The notes beneath the pieces were generated by a model, which worked only from the letters and a program-made list of their open reading frames with translations, did no database searches and was not told where the DNA came from. Of a stretch of 7,978 bases of DNA, positions 1 to 5,775 are shown in pieces (position 1 is the first letter of the stretch; each line of letters starts with the position of its first letter). The position numbers and the translations under genes are program-made. Location: contig JAIVHQ010000269.1 of NCBI GenBank assembly GCA_020200995.1, forward strand, positions 1 through 7,978, given 5' to 3'. This DNA comes from Flavobacteriales bacterium (GTDB lineage Bacteria; Bacteroidota; Bacteroidia; Flavobacteriales_D; Cryomorphaceae).

Positions 1-1328
1 ATCACGGAGATTACCCTGTTTTTAAATTCGTTCGCTTCAAGGAGGCGCTTTTCCTGAAGGGAAATCTTCTCGAGTTTTTCTTCGAGATTTTCGCGGGCTC
101 GCTCAACGTCGCTCAATGCACCATCTCTCTGCTTGATTGCACGAAACAAGAAGAAACCAATCAGGGCGAAAAGCGCAATAACAAGGCTCAGCCCCCACAC
201 CAACCACCGTTGGACAGCAAGTTGCTTAGCGGTCAGCTCCTTTTCCAACAGCAAGGCGGCATTTTCATTCTCAGTCAGCTCAGTCTCGTAACGTGCTTTA
301 ATTTCGGCCAGTGCCTGGTCTTTGCGGCTGCTGTCAATTTCCGATTTAATTTGATCATATTGCTCTAGTGAGGCCAGCGCGGCTTCCCACATGCCCGCAT
401 TTTTGTGAAGCATATACATTTGGCGGTTGACTTCGGCAAGTTCATCGGTCATTCGGTTTTCCGTTGCTGCATCCAATGCGGCTTCATAATTGGCCAAAGC
501 CACCCTGTAATTTCCCATTTTGGCATGTGCTTCGGCCAGTACGAGCGAGCTGTGGTATACTCCGATTTGTATGCCGTACTTTTTACAGATTCGAAGGGCT
601 TCTGCAAAATTTGAAACAGCCTCTCCGTATTCCTCCTCAGCAAGATGTACCCTACCCAATTCAACGAGCGAAGAGGCAATGCCATCCTCATCACCCATTT
701 TACGTCGGTTTTCGACTGACATATTCAGGTAATACTTCGCACTGTCGAGTTGCTCCAGGGTAGTAAGCAAAATTGCGTAGTTGTGGTACACCCTGTTTAA
801 GTCTCCCTTATGATCACCGATCTTGTGAAGTCTGAGGGCACTGAGGTAGTGCTTTCGTGCCAAATCGAAATCCTTAAAATCTTCGCGATAAATCTCTGCG
901 ATGTTGCCTTCGATCACTCCTTGTTCATAAATAGAACCGATTCGGTTGTAGTACTTCTTTGCTTTGATCAGCACATACAGGGCGGAATCCAGTTTGCCTG
1001 CTGATTTGTATGCGTGCGACAGGTTATTGAGGATCCGGTAGTACTGCGTGCTGTCTTCATGACTTACCGACAGTCTCAGGGCTGTGCTGTGGTATTGCAG
1101 TGACTCGAAGGTCCTGCCTTGAACAGACTTGATATTGGCCAGCGAGGCATTGCTGAGCAGCATATATGCCGAATCGGCAGTGGAGGTGGCTATCGCCAGT
1201 GCGATGTTCTCCATTTCTTCCGCGTCAACGAGCTTTCCCGACATGAAACTATTGAGGGCTGCAGTGTGGTAATAGTTGTATTCAGTGATTTGATGTGCCA
1301 ATATAGGCAAACAATCAAATGATTGCAC
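1..1328 (-). CDS. TPR-repeat membrane sensor histidine kinase, 3' part cut off by window edge
   Basis: This leftward reading frame stays open to the window edge and gives 442 codons from a GTG at 1328. Residues about 20-330 are helical repeats of TPR type, with recurring A/G/Y patterns such as LNNLSHAYKSAGKLDSAL and LAEAHAKMGNYRVALANYEA. A charged coiled-coil linker (about 330-372) leads to one membrane helix (W375-F395), then a second coiled coil (396-432) ending in NEFKNRVISV. In this family that sequence stands directly before the H-box (SHD/E) of a HisKA dimerisation domain. The histidine and the ATPase domain would lie beyond position 1. The inferred role is a sensor kinase at the inner membrane with a periplasmic TPR sensor; its ligand and response regulator are not visible. 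The start is uncertain: the in-frame TGA at 1343-1341 limits it, GTG 1328 gives only a weak signal peptide, and the first ATG is at 1244, which would drop it altogether. A serine phosphatase or cyclase output cannot be strictly excluded. Confidence 0.85.
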   Translation of the reverse strand, partial: MQSFDCLPILAHQITEYNYYHTAALNSFMSGKLVDAEEMENIALAIATSTADSAYMLLSNASLANIKSVQGRTFESLQYHSTALRLSVSHEDSTQYYRILNNLSHAYKSAGKLDSALYVLIKAKKYYNRIGSIYEQGVIEGNIAEIYREDFKDFDLARKHYLSALRLHKIGDHKGDLNRVYHNYAILLTTLEQLDSAKYYLNMSVENRRKMGDEDGIASSLVELGRVHLAEEEYGEAVSNFAEALRICKKYGIQIGVYHSSLVLAEAHAKMGNYRVALANYEAALDAATENRMTDELAEVNRQMYMLHKNAGMWEAALASLEQYDQIKSEIDSSRKDQALAEIKARYETELTENENAALLLEKELTAKQLAVQRWLVWGLSLVIALFALIGFFLFRAIKQRDGALSDVERARENLEEKLEKISLQEKRLLEANEFKNRVISV

Positions 1329-1382
1329 CGATGAGAAACGTCACCGCAAAATTTTTCGATTAATGATCGAATTCCGTCGCCT

Positions 1383-1411
1383 AAGACATAAATCATATCG
1401 GTATAGGTCAA
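1383..1411 (-). promoter_or_regulatory. Candidate Bacteroidota-type promoter for the kinase gene
   Basis: On the minus strand TTGACC (1411-1406) is followed, about 18 bases after the TTG, by TATGTCTT (1390-1383). This resembles the Bacteroidota -33 TTTG / -7 TAnnTTTG pattern, with a mismatch in the -7 element. Transcription would start near 1376, giving a leader of about 50 bases before GTG 1328. It lies downstream of the terminator of the preceding gene, where the kinase needs its own promoter. This was matched by eye only. Confidence 0.3.
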
Positions 1412-1460
1412 CCAAACTGTTCTGAACACAGTTGCTATGGTTGGTTTCAACGAAAATCAT

Positions 1461-1489
1461 AAAAAAACGCGGCCCTAGGACCGCGTTTT
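1461..1489 (-). terminator. Rho-independent terminator of the outer-membrane barrel gene
   Basis: On the minus strand AAAACGCGG (1489-1481) pairs perfectly with CCGCGTTTT (1472-1464). One U-G and one C-G pair extend the stem to 11 bp around a CTAG tetraloop, and a run of seven T (1467-1461) closes the structure. It begins 23 bases beyond the barrel gene's stop codon, in the right orientation, so it most likely ends that transcript and separates it from the kinase gene. The plus-strand side has only TTTT, so leftward termination is favoured. Confidence 0.88.
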
Positions 1490-1511
1490 ACAATTTTGAA
1501 ACACTTCTCTA

Positions 1512-2393
1512 TCAAAAGTAGAAAAACAAGGCCAAGGAACCGTTGAGGTTGTCGTTGTCGAGGTTGAAGCCGTTACGCGTTCCGGAAGGAAGTTCACGAC
1601 GCTCAAGCTGACCGTTCACAATCCGCTCGCGCAGCTCGTCGCCATCGCCACCGATCATGAACATGGGGCCCCAGCCAAATTCGCCGGCGATTGACATGTT
1701 GGGTGCGAAGAAAAATTCAACACCTACAAATGCCCTTGCACCGAAGGAGATGGTCGATCCGCTGTTTTCTTGCACCACGCGGTCTGACACCTGGTCTTCA
1801 AAAAAACCGCCACTTCCGCCGTTTCCGGCAGGGCCGAATCCTCCGCCCCAAACGGTGGAAAACACAGAGGGATTCGTTGCGGTCATTTCGTTTCCATAAT
1901 CGTAATTCACCTGCCGGTTAGAAAAGCCAACACCGAGTTCTGCACCGTAGTACCCTTGCACACGGCCTTTGCCTCTCCTCCATTCAAGGCCTCCCGAGAG
2001 GAAAATGTCGCTGTTGTTTACAGTTCTGTAGTCCTCGACAAAAGTGGGGGTGACCCCCGTGTTCATGTCGCGCACAAAGTTGCTCTGCGTATTGCTCCCG
2101 AAACCGAGGCGGGCTGATCCGCGGATGGCCTTGTTGTCAGTCAGGAAGTATTTTCCGAAAATCATTTGACTCGAATTGATGTAGTCGGTTCCCACCGAAT
2201 TTGAACCGGCGCCGTTGAAGCTGTTGCCGATGTAATTCAGGAAGGGAACAGCGTTAAATCCGAGGCCCCAATCACCTGCCTGAGGAAGTATTTCTACTCC
2301 GCGTTTGTTGGTGAGTGCAGGGTTGTCTTGTGCTTGTGCGAAAGTAAGCGTCGCACAAAAAAGCGAGATGGCTCCCAATATTGCTTTCTTCAT
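1512..2393 (-). CDS. Predicted outer-membrane beta-barrel protein, 293 aa
   Basis: The protein begins with a clear signal peptide: MKKA, a hydrophobic core (ILGAISLFCATLTFA), and cleavage before glutamine after A19 or A21. The mature part is rich in glycine, aromatic and alternating hydrophobic residues (GDWGLGFNAVPFLNY, GSARLGFGS, YYGAELGVGFSNR, FGARAFVGVEFFFAPNMSIAGEFGW) and ends in SLALFFYF with a terminal phenylalanine, the usual last strand of a BamA-assembled barrel. It contains no cysteine after the signal peptide. It resembles the broad OmpA-N/porin-like barrels of Bacteroidota, but I cannot name a family or substrate. A long Gly/Asn/Ser-rich stretch (about 183-213) is probably an extracellular loop. 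The start is supported by the signal peptide and an A-rich leader (AAAAAGAA) directly upstream. A broken lipoprotein gene ends 48 bases upstream and a terminator follows, so this is probably the last gene of its transcript. Confidence 0.85.
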   Translation of the reverse strand: MKKAILGAISLFCATLTFAQAQDNPALTNKRGVEILPQAGDWGLGFNAVPFLNYIGNSFNGAGSNSVGTDYINSSQMIFGKYFLTDNKAIRGSARLGFGSNTQSNFVRDMNTGVTPTFVEDYRTVNNSDIFLSGGLEWRRGKGRVQGYYGAELGVGFSNRQVNYDYGNEMTATNPSVFSTVWGGGFGPAGNGGSGGFFEDQVSDRVVQENSGSTISFGARAFVGVEFFFAPNMSIAGEFGWGPMFMIGGDGDELRERIVNGQLERRELPSGTRNGFNLDNDNLNGSLALFFYF

Positions 2394-2441
2394 TTCTTTT
2401 TGATTTTAAATTGTTTGCGAAAGAATGATCTGACGCAACAA

Positions 2442-2706
2442 TTAGTTAATTGAATAAGTGAAGTCTACAACGCGGGTTTCATTTTGCGTCACATTCACGG
2501 TTGCAGCATTGGTTCCCATAATTACGCGTTCTGTTTGATTGTCTTCAAGAATGAGATCAACCTCAAAGTCATTGCCATCTACCGTAACGCCAACGGTTTT
2601 GGTTCCTGCCGGAATGGTCAAGGTAGCTTACCGGGTCTTCCTTACCGCAGCTTGAAAGGGCTGCAACAGCAACCAGGAGGGCGAAAAATGATGATTTGAT
2701 CTTCAT
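2442..2706 (-). pseudogene. Small secreted lipoprotein gene interrupted by a frameshift
   Basis: From the ATG at 2706 the minus strand encodes MKIKSSFFALLVAVAALSSC followed by GKEDPVS: a textbook lipoprotein signal with lipobox LSSC at C20. The KED right after the cysteine fits the Bacteroidota surface-export signal. The frame then degrades (YLDHSGRNQNRWRYGRWQ) and stops at 2571-2569. The next frame, open from about 2627 to a TAA at 2444-2442, gives a sensible beta-rich sequence (LTIPAGTKTVGVTVDGNDF ... VVDFTYSIN) but has no start codon of its own after the TAA at its left edge. The span is 265 bases, one more than a multiple of three, so one extra base (or two missing) near 2622-2632 explains everything. 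The repaired product would be about 87 residues: a small lipoprotein of unknown function. It sits 48 bases upstream of the barrel gene on the same strand, so the two were probably co-transcribed. A sequencing or assembly error is as likely as a true pseudogene. Confidence 0.75.
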
Positions 2707-2824
2707 GATGAGTTAGTTTTGGGTTAATGATAGAATAATAATGCTACAAAGCAAACAAAAAATTGGCATTCAGACGCGTATTGCTCTGCAATTTAACATA
2801 CTAAAAGCGTCACAAGTACATTCT

Positions 2825-4849
2825 CTATCGCTTTTTGAAAGCTATGATTGCACCCTTCTCCGGAACACTGACTGATCCTGAAATTTCCTCGCTGTCATCC
2901 ACGGAGCCGCTTCCGCGCCACGCCTTGCGCCACGCTCCCTCGGGAAGCTTTGTCTCCTTGTCGGCGTGACCGCCGTTGAAAGCCACGAACACTTCTGACC
3001 AGGGGTCGCTCTCGGGTGCGTCAATATGATATGCAATGACGGTTGTATCAGAAGGCAAAAACTTCAACCGCGCACGGATTTCATGGGCCGCACCCAACCT
3101 GAAGGCGGGGTGCGCCTTGCGAAGTGCAATCAGGTCGCGGCAGGCAGTTACCACATCGGCGTGCTGTGCCTTGCGGCTCCAATCAAGGCGATTTACAGTA
3201 TCGGGCGATTTGTAGGAGTTTTCCTCCCCGCCCTTCGTCCTCATGAATTCGGCGCCGGCGTGTAGAAAGGGTATGCCCTGCGAAGTGAGTACAATGGCAT
3301 GTGCGAGGATGTGCATTTTGCGAATATCATCTTCTGAAGCATCGGGGTGGGCAATGGTGAGTTTGTCGAAGAGGGTGTGGTTGTCGTGGCAGCTCACATA
3401 GCCGATGCACTGCTGAGGTTCGAGGGCCCAGGGAGCATTCGAATTATTGACGCGGTCGTAGTCGATCCACTCGTGCTCGGTGGCACCCACGATGCCGAAC
3501 TTCACACTTTCGCGCAGCAGAGATACGTTGCCCACAAAGCCGCGGGAGTCTTCACGGCTCCAACTGCCCTTGAGCCCGTCGCGTATATCATCACTAAAAG
3601 CCGCGATACCCGGCATGCGGTAGGTGTACTTCTTCAGGGCCCGCTTGTTTTCCGGAAGGGGCGAGTCATCTGCAGTCCAGCCCTCGCCGTAGATGAAAAT
3701 ATCGGGGCGAATGCTTCGCAACTCTTTTTCGATGGCATTCATGGTCGCGATATCGTGCACGGCCATGAGGTCGAATCGGAACCCGTCGATGTGGTATTCC
3801 TCGACCCAGTATTTGAGCGATTCGATCATAAACTTACGCATCATGGGCTGCTCGGAGGCAGTTTCATTTCCGCATCCGCTGGCATTGCTCAGGGAGCCGT
3901 CTTCGCGGTAGCGGTAATAATAGCCCGGCACCAGGGCGTCGAAGCTCAACCCCTCTACCTTGCCGGTGTGGTTATACACCACGTCCATCACCACGCAAAT
4001 GCCTGCGTCGTGCAGGGCCTTGACCATGGCTTTAAATTCGCGGATGCGCACCGCTCCGTCGGAGGGGTTGGTGGAGTAGCTGCCTTCCGGTACATTGAAA
4101 TTTTGCGGGTCGTAGCCCCAGTTAAATTGAGGTTCGTCGAGCCGCGACTCATCTACAGAGAGGTAGTCAAATGCCGGAAGCAGGTGGACGTGGGTGACGC
4201 CCATTTCCCGGAGGTGGTCGATGCCGGTCGCAATATCGCCGGGGGTGGTGGTGCCCTTTTCGGTAAATGCGAGGTACTTGCCCTTGTGCTCCATCCCCGA
4301 TTCGGGATGAATGGAAAAATCGCGTATGTGGAGCTCGTAAATCACGATGTCGGAAAATTCGCCGAGCGGAGGCGACGCATCATCTTCCCATCCTTCGGGA
4401 ACGGCTTCTGCGGGATTTAGAATGTGGCCGCGCAGGCCATTGGTGCCAACGGCTTTGGCATAGGGCCCCGGCACTTCGGGGCGCTGCGTTCCGTCGATTT
4501 TTGCCGAAAGGCTGTAGTACTTGCCTATGAGCTCCTCGCCAATCTCCGCCTCCCATGTGCCTCGGTCGCTTTTCGCCAGTTCCTTTTCCCGAAAAGGTTG
4601 AGAATCCGGATGGTCATCTTCGAAAACCTTAAGTAAAACCGACTCAGCCTGCGGACTCCACACTTTTATTCGGGCACCTTCCTCACCGAATGTAAGGCCC
4701 AAATCAGTACCCTCATATTGCGGAAATTTATCTTTTTCGTCCACAGCTTCAGGGTTGGTACAAGCAGTTATCAATAGCACTCCGAGGGCGGATGTCAGAA
4801 TAAAGGCCCGCAAGAAGTAATTGCGAGCGGAAATCTCTTTTATCATCAT
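2825..4849 (-). CDS. pulA: Type I pullulanase (GH13), outer-membrane lipoprotein
   Basis: This 674-residue enzyme should hydrolyse alpha-1,6 branch links of pullulan, glycogen and amylopectin-derived dextrins. A lipoprotein signal ends in LITAC (C30); acidic residues follow (EAVDEKD), so surface exposure is possible. Residues about 45-150 form a CBM48-like beta-sandwich (GLTFGEEGARIKVWSPQAES). The GH13 barrel carries YELHIRDFS (171-179), the type I pullulanase signature NWGYDP (243-248), region I DVVYNHT (289-295), region II GFRFD with nucleophile D360, region III YGEGW with acid/base E389, and region IV VSCHDNH with D489. All three catalytic acids are present. A C-terminal beta domain follows (about 585-674). 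The length is normal for Bacteroidota PulA. Two adjacent ATGs (4849 and 4846) are possible starts and make little difference. No SusC/SusD pair, other amylase or dedicated regulator is in the window, so it does not look like part of a compact starch utilisation locus here. I see no intrinsic terminator after it. Confidence 0.96.
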   Translation of the reverse strand: MMIKEISARNYFLRAFILTSALGVLLITACTNPEAVDEKDKFPQYEGTDLGLTFGEEGARIKVWSPQAESVLLKVFEDDHPDSQPFREKELAKSDRGTWEAEIGEELIGKYYSLSAKIDGTQRPEVPGPYAKAVGTNGLRGHILNPAEAVPEGWEDDASPPLGEFSDIVIYELHIRDFSIHPESGMEHKGKYLAFTEKGTTTPGDIATGIDHLREMGVTHVHLLPAFDYLSVDESRLDEPQFNWGYDPQNFNVPEGSYSTNPSDGAVRIREFKAMVKALHDAGICVVMDVVYNHTGKVEGLSFDALVPGYYYRYREDGSLSNASGCGNETASEQPMMRKFMIESLKYWVEEYHIDGFRFDLMAVHDIATMNAIEKELRSIRPDIFIYGEGWTADDSPLPENKRALKKYTYRMPGIAAFSDDIRDGLKGSWSREDSRGFVGNVSLLRESVKFGIVGATEHEWIDYDRVNNSNAPWALEPQQCIGYVSCHDNHTLFDKLTIAHPDASEDDIRKMHILAHAIVLTSQGIPFLHAGAEFMRTKGGEENSYKSPDTVNRLDWSRKAQHADVVTACRDLIALRKAHPAFRLGAAHEIRARLKFLPSDTTVIAYHIDAPESDPWSEVFVAFNGGHADKETKLPEGAWRKAWRGSGSVDDSEEISGSVSVPEKGAIIAFKKR

Positions 4850-5101
4850 GTGCTGGTGGTGGGTTCATGCGGAGGCCGAAATATCCGAAAAAAGTGGTCA
4901 CGGGCAAATCAAATAATCTCCAAAGATCGCGGGTGTCGGAAAAAAAATCGTCGCTCGATCTGCAGTATTGCATTTTCATTATCAGCTTTTTGAGCAATTC
5001 AACTAAAAACCTTCAAGTCACCACTTGTGCCCGACGGAGGCGAATCGGCATTGGTCGAAATTCACTCTCCTTGCACAACTGCATCATTAAATATTCACAA
5101 A

Positions 5102-5117
5102 CAGATGATTACATCTG
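5102..5117. promoter_or_regulatory. Perfect 6-bp dyad, possible operator
   Basis: CAGATG and CATCTG flank a 4-base ATTA spacer, about 114 bases upstream of the rightward ATG at 5231. The size and symmetry fit a dimeric regulator's site, but a dyad this short can arise by chance and no known family motif is recognised. There is no T-run after it, so it is not a terminator. Confidence 0.25.
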
Positions 5118-5160
5118 AATAAATCAAGATTAAAATAATGTGACTCGTCGAAAATTAACA

Positions 5161-5172
5161 ACTGTTTACAGT
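5161..5172. promoter_or_regulatory. Perfect 5-bp dyad ACTGT-TT-ACAGT
   Basis: ACTGT and ACAGT flank a 2-base spacer, 58 bases before the ATG at 5231, inside the expected promoter zone. It could be an operator for the rightward pair. The arms are short, so chance remains a fair explanation. Confidence 0.25.
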
Positions 5173-5230
5173 CAATAAAGTAGAGGAATACGGATCCATT
5201 GATTCAAAGCCTACGAAACAACCCTACAAA

Positions 5231-5773
5231 ATGAACCAAAACTTCCACAAGCGCAATACACAGCGCAAATCACTGGCTTTATTGCTACTCTGCTTCGCCT
5301 TCAGCACTGCTATCGAGATGAACGCCCAAACAAAAGGCAACCTCGCAAGTACCGATCAAATGATTAAAAGCCTGCATGCCTCTCCCGATGTGCGCCAAGC
5401 TATCGATGCGAGCGACAAAGCTATCATTGAAGCAGCTTTGAGCAGTCCCGAATTTGCCGAAAGGCTGGCCGCCCATCGCGGCACCGTTTACGTGATGATG
5501 CACGGACTTGAATTTGAAAACATTCAAGGCATTACCGCTGGGGGTCATCCTGTACAGCTCATGGACAAAGCATCGCTGACAGCTCTAAGCCCACGCATGT
5601 ACTTCGTCATGACAGACGTTCAGCGCACCACCGAAGTGGCTTATGTCAATATGGTCATGCACTACCACTCAGACGGCCATTCCGAAAAATCTATTGAAGC
5701 AGAAATGCTCATGGCCAAGACCGCCCCGCAACAATGGGTAAAACAAACCATGACTCCTCAAAACAACCGATAA
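5231..5773 (+). CDS. Secreted protein of unknown function, 180 aa
   Basis: I do not recognise this protein. A clear signal peptide has a basic n-region (HKRNTQRK), a hydrophobic core (SLALLLLCFAFSTAI) and likely cleavage after A32, leaving glutamine first (QTKGNLAS). The mature part of about 148 residues has no cysteine. Its first half is predicted helical and Ala-rich (DVRQAIDASDKAIIEAALSS, FAERLAAH); the second half is strand-like (GTVYVMMHGLEF, MYFVMTDV, EVAYVNMVMHYHS) and unusually rich in methionine and histidine. No catalytic motif stands out. It is followed after only 2 bases by the large adhesin gene, so the two are almost certainly one operon. The partnership could mean a periplasmic or surface accessory role for the adhesin, but that is inference. 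The start is fixed by the signal peptide; the leader is A-rich (CCTACAAA) with no Shine-Dalgarno site. Confidence 0.85.
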   Translation: MNQNFHKRNTQRKSLALLLLCFAFSTAIEMNAQTKGNLASTDQMIKSLHASPDVRQAIDASDKAIIEAALSSPEFAERLAAHRGTVYVMMHGLEFENIQGITAGGHPVQLMDKASLTALSPRMYFVMTDVQRTTEVAYVNMVMHYHSDGHSEKSIEAEMLMAKTAPQQWVKQTMTPQNNR

Positions 5774-5775
5774 GG

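Larger units (their letters stand above)
4850..5230. other. Divergent intergenic region between pulA and the rightward pair
   Basis: These 381 bases separate the leftward pullulanase from the rightward 180-residue protein gene and must hold both promoters. I could not place either promoter with confidence: no clean TTTG / TAnnTTTG pair is visible on either strand. The half nearer the rightward gene (about 5085-5180) is AT-rich and carries two short perfect dyads, listed separately. Open frames crossing the region (4867-5118 plus, 4997-4749 minus) have no signal, domain or plausible composition and look like chance. Confidence 0.6.

Noticed and set aside
1190..1450. 86-codon minus-strand frame starting at 1450
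   Set aside because: It overlaps the kinase N-terminal coding in a different frame, and its sequence has no signal peptide, repeat or domain pattern.
2622..2632. Programmed ribosomal frameshift in the small lipoprotein gene
   Set aside because: There is no slippery heptamer, and no strong downstream structure or Shine-Dalgarno-like stimulator is evident; a simple indel is a better explanation.
2484..2699. 71-codon plus-strand frame between pulA and the barrel gene
   Set aside because: The opposite strand carries the split lipoprotein gene with a perfect lipobox; this frame has no comparable support.
2780..2792. ATTGC-TCT-GCAAT hairpin as a pulA terminator
   Set aside because: The stem is only 5 bp and no T-run follows directly on the minus strand, so intrinsic termination is not supported.
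3347..4420. 357-codon open frame on the plus strand opposite pulA
   Set aside because: It lies wholly antisense to a gene with all GH13 motifs intact. Its His/Val/Ala-rich composition with no domain or export signal is what GC-rich third positions of the opposite gene produce.
4749..4997. 82-codon minus-strand frame overlapping the pulA start
   Set aside because: It overlaps the pulA signal peptide in another frame and shows no protein-like pattern; the pulA start is supported by its lipobox.
4867..5118. 83-codon plus-strand frame in the divergent intergenic region
   Set aside because: It has no recognisable pattern or signal, occupies the space needed for the promoters, and ends far from the next gene.
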